This document shows positions 10,458 to 21,153 of a stretch of 64,000 bases of DNA, piece after piece. Numbering within the stretch: position 1 is the first letter of the stretch; every line of letters begins with the position of its first letter. This DNA comes from Hyaloperonospora brassicae (lineage: Eukaryota; Oomycota; Peronosporomycetes; Peronosporales; Peronosporaceae): contig CANTFL010001256.1 of the NCBI GenBank assembly GCA_947650285.1, positions 248,001-312,000 of the forward strand, in the 5' to 3' direction. The notes under the pieces are model-generated. The model ran no database searches. It saw only the letters and a program-made list of their open reading frames with translations, and was not told where the DNA came from. The translations under genes were made by a program, and so were the position numbers.

Positions 10458-11780
10458 AGTAGTGGGGCGATCGAGGGGCTCGAGGCGACAAACAACTGCT
10501 CGTGCTGCTTCTTCGTGCGACTGCTACGACTATTGGTATAATATTGTTATTGGTATTGGTATTGGTATTGTTGTTATTGTTGTTGTTATTGGTGGGATTA
10601 GTGTTGTTGTTGTTGTTGTTGTTGGGCCTATGGCGATTGGTAATGGAGCTGCTGGTGGGGCGATGTGGGTGTGTGCTTGTTTGCATATTTTGTGGGAAAC
10701 GAATTCGAGAGGGTCGAGGCGCGCGCACGGTGGACTGGCTGCTTTTTTGCTCTTGCGGTTTGTATGGCGGTGGCGGGCTGGGGGTTAGCCGATTGCACAG
10801 AAAACGGCCACTTGGGCCCACGCAGAAACGAAAAGAAAGGGAAAATAGGGAGGAAGAGACAGTTTGTGGGCACGTGAAAAGACACAAAAGAGAGCGAGAG
10901 ACGACGACGTGCAGTTGTCATAGGAGACACTGGTTTTTGGCCACATGCGATGTCGTTGATCCGGTGCAACGCCTTCTGTCTCGGCCTTTCGCCGGACAAG
11001 ATCAAGGCATTTATTGGTACTGGTACTATCGCTTGGGCGAATGCTCTTGTAGTTGCGGCTGTTCTCGGAACGAGACGGTCGATCGGACGACGTTTTCTTA
11101 TGGTCGTTGGCGGTCCGCCGTGGACCTGCACTTGAAGCGAGTGGCACGTGTGCAATGCTTCGGATATCAGGATGTCGTGAGGTTGAATAGAGCCTGCGAG
11201 TGGGCTCGATCGAGTCAGTGCGACGCAGGAAAAGTCGCGCGAACGTGTGGACGAAAGCGCGTGAGTGTGTGTGTGTGTGTGACTAATACGTCGAGCGCGT
11301 TCCCTGCAAAGCGACAACGCACTGCTATGGGATGTGCACCAAATATCGACGTCGCGTGTTGTATGTCTGCGACTCGAAATGGGGCAAAAAGGGACTTGTC
11401 GGTATTGGGCTCTTTGGCTGATCCAAATGAGCTCTTGCATCCATTCGCTCGGACGAGCAACAAAAAGCGACTTCTGTATGGGAAGTATACATCTCGGGCA
11501 AATGTGAGGTTTACCACTACATGTGGACAAGCGCGATACAAATGTGGACACAATCTCTGCTACACTGGGTGCGGCAGCAAAGACCGACAGCCTGTATTGA
11601 GACAGCATTAGCCGCATGCGTAATGACCCTCACATCGTTTCTTCCCCGTATGTTCACCTACCCTGATCGATGGACCAGCTTGTTTTATGTTGAAGCAGCA
11701 GAGCAGCAGTAACGACTTCCGGTGGACGCTTGCGCTATGTAGCCCCATCCACCCTCCGCTACCATCGAAGCCCTTGCACG
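10458..11780. other. Intergenic region with CAA/ATTGGT-type simple repeats
   Basis: This is the presumed presenilin upstream region. About 10538-10622 is a run of TTG, ATTGGT and TTGTTA units (CAA-rich on the presenilin strand, so probably in its 5' leader). A GGCCACTTGGGCCCA element is at 10806-10820. Long open frames exist on both strands (10502-11611 on +, 10628-11617 on -), but they overlap each other, are low in complexity and match nothing I know; I regard them as chance. Confidence 0.5.
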
Positions 11781-13824
11781 TTATTCGCGCGAGCGATCGA
11801 CCTTCCGAAGGCCGTCCAGTGCTGCCACGCGATAGGCTTCGGCCAACGTCGGGTAGTTGAACACGGCGTTGCGAAAGTACTCGAGGGTACCTTCTGTGGA
11901 CATGACTACCTGTCCAATGTGAATAATCTCCGTGGCGCCCTCGCCAATAGCGTGGACGCCAAGCAGCTTGAGCGTCTTTGGGCAGAAAATGATCTTGAGA
12001 AAGCCCGGCACACCTCCAAGCATCTGTCCCTTCGCCAGCTCTTCGTAACGAGCCACGCCGACCTCGTACGGAACCTGCTCCCTTGTGAGCTGCTGCTCGT
12101 TCTTGCCCACCATCGAAATCTCCGGTACAGTGTAAATACCGAACGGAAAGACCTCGCCAGAGCGCATGCGAGTACGCACACGATCCGGGTCATCCATCTT
12201 TTTGTCATCCGATATTTCTTTCGTGTAAAATGACTTGGACGTGCGCATATGGACAGAAGCAAGACGCCCTTGCTCCATCGATGTCGATGCGAGTCCCGGG
12301 AACCCAATGATGTCACCAGCTGCATAACTACAAAGATCGCACACATTGGTGAGCATTTACCGCTGTTTGTCAACAGCCGACCGACATCGCACGTACATGT
12401 GAGGCACGGCAGTCTGGAAATTGTTGTCGACTATAATCCGCCCGCGTTTGTCCGGCGTGAGACCCACTGCCTCCAAGTGTAATCCCTCCACGTTACCCTG
12501 GCGTCCGACCGTGTACAGCAGACCGTCACCAACGACAGTCTTGCCGCTTTCCAGGTGCACGAGGACTTCACCTTTCGCAGATTTCTCGACACTCTTGATG
12601 ATTTCGTCGACAAGGAATCGAGTCCCTGTCTGTGCCATGGAATAGCACAGCGCTTCCGAAACCTCCTTGTCTGCCATGTTGAGGATCTCCTTGCGGCCGT
12701 CGATCACCGTGACGTCCGTACCAGGGATGATAGTCATCATCGACGCGTACTCCATTCCCACAACCCCGGCGCCAACAACAATCAGCCGGCGCGGGACCGC
12801 TTTCACCTTGCCCCACAGCAACTGGTCGCTGTCGAAAATCGTCTCACCGTCGAACGGAATGTCCGGGCGACGAGCCGGCCGAGTGCCCACACACACTAAG
12901 AAATTGTCCGCCGTTAGCACACTGCAGCACGCATCCACATGCATATAATAGCACAAACAACAGAAGCTCGACCGTTTAGTACAAAGTGCATCGAAAGCGA
13001 ACCACTCCATACGACCCTTTCTAGCACTACCAATAGCGCAGCCGTCGTACCGCTTGCAGATGTTTGCACTCGAGTGCCGTTTCGTATCCGTCGCCGTCTC
13101 GTACGACTCGTTCGACAGCACTGCAATCATGTGGCTGTTTCCCGGCATGAATCTCGCTGTGCCAGTGATCAGCTGCACGCCATTACGCATCAACTGATGA
13201 CGCGTAATGTCCGTCTCCGCTTTCTCGACTTTGGTCACACGCTGCAAGATGTCTTCCACGCCAAAGCGCTTGCTCGGTCCTGCTTGGCCGTTGTAGAATG
13301 CTCGATGACGATAGCCCGTTAGATGCAGCGCGGCCTCTCGGAAGGTCTGTAGCACAGATCAGGCCGCACGAACCAACGTCAGTACACGCTGAAGCAACAA
13401 GTAGCTCTTCGTGGCACTAGCAGTCAACGCAACATGCATCTCGCTAACAACTAGTGAGCAAATGATCCAGTTGTATCACTCAGTCACAGCAACAGTCACA
13501 TTGACTGCTCATCGCTTCAGGCTGCACCTTGGACGGCACAGTGCCCGTGTGCACGCAGACGCCCCCCAACATGTCCCGTTTGTCCACAATGGCCACGGAT
13601 TTGCCGTGTTTGGCGCTGTCGATCGCGCACTTCTGGCCGGCAGGGCCGCTGCCGATCACAATGAGGTCAAAGTGCTCGCTGGCCCGCAGCTCGCGCAAGG
13701 TCTCGGTCAGCAGCTGTTTGTTGGCGACCAGTCCAGCGCTGTCGGATCGGGAGGAAGCGGCAGCGCGCGCAGGTCGCGACGTAGCGAGCGACGGCGCCAA
13801 GCGACGCAGGAGCTGCGCGGACAT
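11781..13824 (-). CDS. sthA: SthA-like soluble pyridine nucleotide transhydrogenase, mitochondrial
   Basis: Flavoprotein that interconverts NADH and NADPH, 554 aa. Inferred exons on the minus strand are 13824-13528, 13346-13051, 12921-12397 and 12327-11781. The Arg/Ala/Ser-rich, acid-poor first 30 residues look like a mitochondrial presequence, absent from bacterial SthA. Next come the FAD-binding GSGPAG and the SthA-type signature around C90 ([17 protein letters not shown]), which lacks the second redox cysteine found in lipoamide dehydrogenase. The NAD(P)-binding fold shows [14 protein letters not shown]. The third junction restores [16 protein letters not shown], and the dimerisation domain includes GIYTVPEIS. 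Intron 2 (13050-12922, 129 nt) is a multiple of three without a stop codon, so a retained-intron protein is possible. Lipoamide dehydrogenase or mercuric reductase are less likely because of the single cysteine. Confidence 0.88.
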
Positions 13825-14126
13825 GGCAAAGATTGGGAAGTGGATGACGTGCCACATCAGATGCACATTATTATCGGACCGGACGGAACCCAAATTGGCC
13901 GCCGCCGACTGCGCGACGCTTGGGACGGGTACCGATGAGCTGGAACATGTGACATGAGGGATTGTCTCATATGTAAAGGGACCCGAAACTGTCGCTCGAT
14001 CGCTCGATCGCTCGGTCGGTCGGTCGGTCGGTCGGTCGGTCGGTCGGCAATATTTGCAGTAGGATGGCCCTCTTGCGTGAAAATGGCCGACGGCGAGATA
14101 TTGGGCGCATGCATTGGTAAACAATG

Positions 14127-14176
<50 letters not shown>

Positions 14177-15399
14177 CTCGCTTTCTTACTCGTTTCTTAC
14201 TCTTTTACTCCATCTTTTTTCCTCATCATGTCGCTGGCCGTGACGACAACGACTGAATGACATGACGCGGCCGGTCGTCTGGACGAGGCGTTTTCCAAAT
14301 CAGTTTACGTTGCGATGTAGCTCTACATCGAAGTATCCTATATTGTATGCGCAGATTGTACGCGGACGTCCACCTGACAACGTCTTCTTGCCGCGTGTCG
14401 GGCGCATCTGGACGCACAAGTTGTCCATCACGCAAGTACGCATTTGAGTTGGCAGTAGCGTTCATAGACGCAGCAAAGGTCCAAAAAGTGGGACGCACGA
14501 CGCACTTCAAGTGCGTGCATTCGCAGCAGCAAGAACCAAAGAGAGAGAGAGAGAGAGAGAAAGTGGGAAAAAAGCGAGAAAAAAGCCCTGAGAAGGTCAC
14601 GTAGAGATCGTTCCTATGCGTCATATACATAGTATGCCTTGCGAGAGAGAGAGAGAGAGAGCAATAGGCAGACAGAGCGGAAGAAAGAAAAAGAGAGAGA
14701 GGGGGAGGTCGCGAACGCCCCACAAACACACAGGTCGCAACCGCACGACCGGGCCCCATCCTACTGTCGAGAGCAGGATTATCCCAAGTCAAACGTGTTT
14801 CAGCGCGTGTCGTCGCAAATGTCCGACGCTAGCGCGAATATCCGGCAGGTAAGCGAATATTCGCGAACGCGAGCCACTCATTGATCGCAGCGACCGCAAA
14901 AGTCCCACTGGGCCCATTTTCGCACTCGGCACATAATCCGGCCACTTCGGCCCAGCACTGAACGAAAAAACCACTTTGCTGACGAACGACAGCGGCCGAA
15001 GCGCAGGAACGTGTGCAGTCGCTACTGCAGTCGCAGCGGAAGGAGCGCACGTAGAAGCAACAGCTGCAATTGCGCACGTGTGGCCGCTCGAAGACGGCGT
15101 TGCAATCGCAGTGTAAAGGGAACATACGGAGACACAGCGAGAGAAAGAGCGAGAGAGAGCGAGAGAGAGCGTCACTCAGTCAGTCAGTCAGTCAGTCAGT
15201 CACTCGGTCAGTCAGTCACTTGGTCTCGGGTCCACTTTCGGTCGCAGAGGAGAGGCCGTTTGATTCTTTTTGAGAGGGTTTCACCGGACTTGGTGCAGTA
15301 CAAAGCGGTTACAGGTTTTGACTGCTGACGGAAGGAAGAGGAGCGAAGGGGTCAGTGAACCATTGGGATTGGCACGTGGCACGTGTTGCTCTGGACGCA
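13825..15399. promoter_or_regulatory. Divergent intergenic region packed with microsatellites
   Basis: The 1.6-kb spacer separates the transhydrogenase (-) from the RNA-binding protein (+). It contains (CGGT)n with CGATCGCT at about 13994-14046, (TC)n at about 14130-14172, (GA)n at about 14539-14560 and 14643-14661, GA-rich sequence at about 15136-15170, and (AGTC)n at about 15176-15218. Two GGCCCA-containing elements (CCCACTGGGCCCA at 14904-14916 and GGCCACTTCGGCCCA at 14940-14954) are in the RNA-binding-gene side. No coding sequence is supported; peptide runs such as RERERE or SLSLSL come from the repeats. Confidence 0.6.
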
Positions 15400-17840
15400 A
15401 TGGCAGACGCAGCAAAGTTGGGGTGAGTCACTGGTGGTGGAAAAGGAGTTTGGCCTATGGCTGTTGGTGGTGGTACTGGTGGTGCTGGTGGTGCTGGTCG
15501 TTGTGGTGGTGTTGGGTTTTGTGCACGACAAAATGAGGAAGAGAAGGAAAAGAGAGGAAGTTGATGGAAGTTCTGACGGGCGGTCTCTATGTTTGTTGTT
15601 GCTTTGTGTGTGCTGTGTATGCAGGAAGATATTCATTGGCGGACTCTCGTACGAAACAACGGATGGTGAGTCTACTGGACGCTGTACAGTCAAAACTGTA
15701 AAGACGAGTGAAAGAAGGAGAAGATGGGATATTGTACTGATACTTTCGTGTGCGTGTGTGGTGTTTTATGACTTGATGTTGCGCAGAGAAGCTCCGTTCG
15801 TACTTTGGAGCGTACGGCATCGTGACGGACGCGGTGGTGATGAAAGACCCGATTTCAAGACGATCACGAGGTTTTGGCTTTATTACGTACGCGGACCCCG
15901 TTTGTGTGGACAGAGCACTGGCTCAGCCTAATCACATCTTAGACAGTCGTCGAGTACGTTGTTACTGCTTGCTGCTTGTTCTCTTATCGTTTATCGATAG
16001 ACTTACCGACATGAGTATGATTGTATGCGTCAGGTTGAAGCAAAGCGCGCCGTTCCTCGCGCAGAAAGCTTGCGTGATGTTGGGAGCTCTTCGTTGTCGA
16101 GTCGAGGCAGTGGGACGAATCCGATATCGGGTACGAGCGTGAGCAGTGCTGTGGGTACTACGAAGAAGATATTCGTGGGCGGCCTCCATTACGAGACAAA
16201 AGATGGTACGTCGTGTTGTGACTGCGCAGCTGATCTATGTAACGTCACGGTCGCCTGCTTTGTGCTGACTATGTTTCGTGTGCGCCTGGCAATGCCGTTC
16301 CTTTCTGTTTCAAGCTGACTTTAAGAAGTACTTCATGCAGTACGGTAAGGTAGTGTCGGCCGAAGTGATGTTCAACCGCGAGACGAACAAATCGCGTGGA
16401 TTTGGCTTTGTGATTTTCGAGAGCGAGGTCAGCGTGGAGCTAGTGTTGCAAGAAAAGAACCACGTGATAGATGGCAAGTCCGTCGAGGTGAAGCGTGCTG
16501 TTCCGCGAACGGATATTCCTCCTCCGCGGTCCGTGTCGTCTCGTGGAGACTCTTTCAGTGGTCCGTCTGGACCTGGCTCCGTGGGAAGTCTGGACGACGT
16601 GTGCTCTATGACAACGCCACCACTGTCGCTATCTGGTAGTATGCCGTCCGTCAGCGGCCTCACTGCTGCTATGGGGTCTGATAAAATGTGCCGCGCGACG
16701 CCGACTTCAGCTAACCTCATGCCGAACGGGATGCTTCGAGGTTACGCTGCCGCTGTCCGCTACGGCGGTCAAGGAGTGTCGAAGACCACCTCGAATGCCG
16801 TGCTCTCATCTTCTTCTATGACTAGCAACAGCGACACCAGCAGCACTTACAAGGGCATCAGCCTCGAGTCGTCTTCACTCAGCGGTGTTGCAGACGCTCT
16901 CTCTAGTCTCGTGCTCCGTGATAGCGGTGCATCGTGCGGCAGTGGATTTATGGGTGGAAACGGTATTGCTGCATCTCCGCCGCTGTCGGCGAGCTCGTCG
17001 CGCGAATCGATGGACCACTTGTTTGACTCGGCCGCTGTGTCATCTACGAACGGGCACTGTTCACCACTAGACACTGGTCTGCATCCTCTCGACAGCGACC
17101 CTGTAATTGAGCAGTGGAAGCTATCGCCTAGCTCAGGCCCTCAGCTTGCGTCAGACGCTCCTCTTGCGCCATGTTTCGAGTCGAGTTACCTCTCACACGG
17201 GCTGGCGGACGGCAATGCTGAATCGGTGTCGAATTTGTCGTGGCAAGCAGCACCTTGGCAGCAGCAGTCGTGGGGCTCTCCGCCGTTACCGCGAAGTCAA
17301 CAACAGCAGCAGCAACAACAACAGCACCAGCACCAGCAGCAGCAACCGCCGTTGCCGCCAACGCCAACATCGTTGTTTTCGATGTTTTCGAATAAGCGGA
17401 GCGGCGGCACTCCACTGCATGGATCGAGCGCATGGCAGTCAAACGCAGAGCGCGGGTACGGGTACGATGCAAGTACTGCAGCTTCAGACGGCGATGGCTT
17501 TGGCAGTGGGACAATGGGCATGGGGTTGTCCATTGATGGTGGTTTCAGTGACAATCGCGTTGGTCCCGGCACGTTTGGAATGCATCCAGAGCGTGGCAAC
17601 AGCGCACCCTACAGACCATCAGGTGGATTTCTGCAGCAAGAGTATCTACCAACCGACCGCTCACACGAGCAGCAGCAACGCGGGGCAGTTCCTGCTGATC
17701 TACCACTCGACTCGACTCCGTTCGAACGGCTGATGAACAGTGACGTGTTATCGAACGCCGACAAATTGCGCCGAGAGCCGTCATCTTTGGATTACAGTCT
17801 GCCGTCTTCTGCCGCGGAGTTTCATCGGGAGTTCAGATAG
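15400..17840 (+). CDS. Two-RRM RNA-binding protein (Musashi/DAZAP/hnRNP A-B type)
   Basis: Predicted 642-aa RNA-binding protein. Exons are 15400-15422, 15625-15665, 15787-15953, 16034-16205 and 16315-17840; every junction keeps the RRM fold in frame. RRM1 (about 8-80) has RNP2 KIFIGGLS and RNP1 RGFGFITY. RRM2 (about 121-200) has RNP2 KIFVGGLH and RNP1 RGFGFVIF. Both are followed by the basic VE(A/V)KRAVPR linker typical of this family. The remaining 440 residues are Ser/Gly-rich with a glutamine/histidine run encoded around 17298-17347, a likely disordered tail for protein contacts or condensate formation. The first intron is GGT/GGTGCT-rich. Such proteins usually bind 3' untranslated regions or pre-mRNA; which transcripts are bound is unknown. 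Confidence 0.9.
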
Positions 17841-18633
17841 AAAGCAAAAGGACATGGATGCAGCGGGGCAACGCACTTACGACGAAGGCCTGGCGTCTGG
17901 ACCCCGCCTCTTGTTGGTCTTGATGTTGCATAGAGCCCACGATGTCGCTCACGCATGAGCATGCTCGCACTTTGTTGCCGCTCACGAAGGGGTCAATGTG
18001 GAAAACTCGGAGCTCAAGTGATGTTTACTTCGTCTTTGCGGCGTTGGAGTGTGGAGCAGACGTGTCTTACTTGGTACGACGATAAGAAGGACGCTGCGTG
18101 TGCAGCAGAACGAGAGGAGTGGGAGCATCGGGAGCGGAGAAAGAGGCGCAGAAGGGGAGCGAGTAGTAGCAAAAGTAGCGAAATAGTGGAGTAGGAGATA
18201 GGTAGTACCTAGGTAGTTTTTTGCAGGGCGAGTGAGATGGTGGCAACGAGAAGAAGAGGAAGAAGAAGATCGAGAAAGTGAAGACGAGGATGAAAAAGTG
18301 AGGAGAAGAAGGAGAAGAAGAAGACGCACGACGTTATTCATTGACAGTAGCAGGCACCGACATGGCAAATACAAGCGTTGGAATGCACGTTGACTTGGAC
18401 TTTGTATTGTCAGCCGGCGCGTGTGTCCATTGTAAACACGACACCGGTCTCTACAAAAACGGTCCTCACGATCCAGTTTTGTCCATCTTAGTCAGTATTT
18501 CCGACTCTCTCTCTCTCTCATCTGCTATGTCCACGTTACGAGTATACGTCCGCTGTATACACCCCAACTACCGAAAGCCGCTGAAAGTCTCACGTTGTAC
18601 ACACCCACACACGCCCACACACACATATATCTC
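17841..18633. other. Intergenic region with purine-rich tract
   Basis: This presumably contains the 3' end of the RRM gene and the promoter of the F-BAR gene. From about 18110 to 18330 the + strand is strongly purine-rich with GAAGAA runs. A CACACA stretch is at about 18600-18624 just before the next ATG. No coding sequence is supported. Confidence 0.5.
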
Positions 18634-21042
18634 ATGGGCATCGACTGGACGCCTTCGAACGAGGAGAATCAATGGCGTCGCACGTTCTGCCAAGTGCCGT
18701 TTCCCACCATCTACGAGCACGCGGACAAGGGCAAGCGCAGTCTCGAGGGCCTCGTGGCGTTCTGTCGTGGCAAAGCTGCGGTCGAGCGCAGTGCGTGCAA
18801 CGCGCTGCGGGAGCTCCTCCAAAGCGGCCAAACGCACGTGTTGGAAGAGCGGGGGACAGGCAGTCGACGCGCGTTGCTCGAGTTACGGGCGTTCGTCAAC
18901 GCCACGTGCAGACAGCAGCTGGGGATGGCCCAAGTACTGGACGAACAGGTTGCAGGGCCTCTTGCGTCGTTGCAGAGCGCGTCCGAGGCGTACATTCAGA
19001 CGCTCAAGAGCGAGATTTTACATGCAAACAGAGCGTACGAAGCTGCGGCGGAAGGTCAGCGAGAAGCTTCGGACTGGTGCCGTCGAGCGACGGTGGAACT
19101 GCGTGACGCGAAGGACCGACAGAAGAGAGCGCTGCATGTACGTGGAGAGACAGACCGAACGCGAACAAGTGCTGTTGCGTATGCGTGTGGTAGGAGGCTG
19201 ACGTCCAGTCCTTTGTTGTCGATGTGTGTTGGTCTTTGGTTGCGTGCAGGAGATCGGTATACCCGAGTTCGAGCTGCAACGACTGGCCGCTCGAGTGGCC
19301 AAGTGCGAGGAAGAGCAGGCTCAGGCAGTGCTGGCGCGAGCGCGGACGAAGACGGCGCTGTACAACCGCATCATCTCGCGCGACGAGATGTCCATGGCTG
19401 TGAGTGTCGCGTACCAGAAAGCCGAGGAAGAGCGCTTGGATCAGCTCCATGCAAGTCTACGTCGCTTTGTTCGAGTGGAAACGGAACGGCTCGAGGCGTC
19501 GCAGCACTTGTTGGCGAAGTTGGCAACGCACGTGCAGAGCTTGAGTCGCGCGGAAGACATGCAGCTGCTCATACACAACCAGCGGGATCCAGACAACCTG
19601 CACTTCCAGGGAAAAGCACTGGCGCTGCTGGATTGGCAGTGGAGCAAAATGCACGCGGATCACGGGGGAACGTCTCGGGACTATGCACCGAGTCTGCTTG
19701 AGCGTCGAAGCAGCACCGAAGATAGTTCATGCGCGTGGCCTGTGCCACCTTCAGCTTCAACAGCCACGCTGTCTTCTTTGGAACAAGGATCGGCTATCGA
19801 TGCTGATGCGTTGGACGTGGCTGTGGCTGCACCGGACAGTCCCCATACGCTCCTCACGCAGACCCCAATGAGTGCTGCGCTTCGTCAATTCTTTGCGCGA
19901 GATAAAGAGCGCCGCGCCTCGTTGTTCAGTGCAGCAGACGAAAGCGAGGCGAGGGAAGAGCCTCTGCGACCGCCATCTTGCGTTGATAACTGCGGGTCGG
20001 GTGTTTCTCCGCAGATGTCCAGCGATAGCCATGAAGCACGAACATCGGCTGAGGCTCTCGTGCGTGAAACGTGCAGGACCGCAGACGGTCGTGCTTTGTT
20101 CGTCAAGTGTTTGAACCGACAGCGCAGTCTGGAGACCAAAGTGAAGGACCAAGCGAGTTTCGAAGCACTTGTCGCTTGCTTTGACGCGTTCCTTGATGAG
20201 TGTGTTCGTGAAGACGACATCAAAGCCGCGAAAACCGCCATGATTCTGGCTGAGACGTTTTACTATCCGAAGACGCAGGAACAAGGAGGTCGCTCGGACT
20301 CGGCTGACGATACTGTTCCAGATTCGTCGCAGCATCAGCATGACGAATGTGCTTCCTCAAATGACAGCGACGCTGACGACTTGTTGCAACGACAGTCTGC
20401 ATTCGACGCGACTTCCATCGACTGTACCGAGCACACGAGTGAGGAGCTGCTTCAACGCGTCGACGAGCTCCATTCCTTGCTCCATGGTGGAGGACTTGGC
20501 CGAGGCGCCACACGGACGTACTTACAGGAAGAAGTCAAGAAGCACAGCATTTGGAAAACGCCGTCGGTACGTTTTGACGCACCTGAATGTGTCATCAACT
20601 GGAGTGTCGAACGCGTGCCTGTTTCCTGCCTTGTTCATCACGTAGTTTTGGGAAAAAGCGCTCTTGCTAGCAATTGGCGAAGAACTCCAGCGGACCCCGC
20701 AGCCGTGCCCGTGGGAAGAGCTACCGAGCGGTGTTCCCAAACCCGATGGCAAGTCGTTGTTTGCTGTCGTATCGTCATCTTCTTGTCCATGATCCTAACA
20801 GCTTGTGCGTGGAACTTCGGATGCTTGTAGGTCTGCCGTCACGCGAAGAAGCCGTGTGTCGTGTGCACAACATTGTGTTTGGCCAGCTCGGTTCGTTCAC
20901 ACTGAGTATGCTCGAGTTTGACGTCCCACTCTTGCAGATCGAGTCGTTTGTGGAGACCATGTGCGACGCGCACGAACTCACGGAAGACCAGCGGTTCCTC
21001 CTGCGCAAGAATTTACACGAGATTGTCAATGCAGTGCGGTAA
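18634..21042 (+). CDS. F-BAR plus SBF2-domain membrane-trafficking protein
   Basis: Protein of about 705 aa. Exons are 18634-19137, 19250-20566, 20646 onward, ending at 21042. The N-terminal 300 residues are helical and charged and resemble an F-BAR membrane-curvature domain. The middle is Ser/Asp-rich linker. The C-terminal half has SBF2-like blocks: a conserved helix around LFVKCLNRQRSLETKV, LAETFYY, then EEVKKHSIWKTPS joined to FWEKALLLAIGEELQ, and finally VHNIVFGQLGSFTLSMLEF. After position 20730 the frame must change. Either there is a 100-nt intron at 20731-20830 (weak donor GTGTTC) or a one-base frameshift near 20770, because both frames of that stretch read like protein. The likely role is endocytic or endosomal membrane remodelling. 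The domain call is by eye. Confidence 0.75.
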
Positions 21043-21153
21043 TATCAACGCAATTGTGCGAAAGACAACAAGAATCTACGCGTTAGAATGGAAAGGATGC
21101 CGTCTGATGGCACAAACGACAGCGTTACAATGCTGTTGGCGCCGTCACCCACC

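Noticed and set aside
10502..11617. Two long open frames on opposite strands (369 and 329 aa) upstream of presenilin
   Set aside because: They overlap each other, come from repeat-rich sequence (Leu/Val runs, HTHTHT) and show no domain, so chance openness is the simpler reading.
13954..14256. Frames encoding RERERE, SLSLSL or GRSVGRS runs
   Set aside because: They are translations of the (TC)n, (GA)n and (CGGT)n microsatellites.
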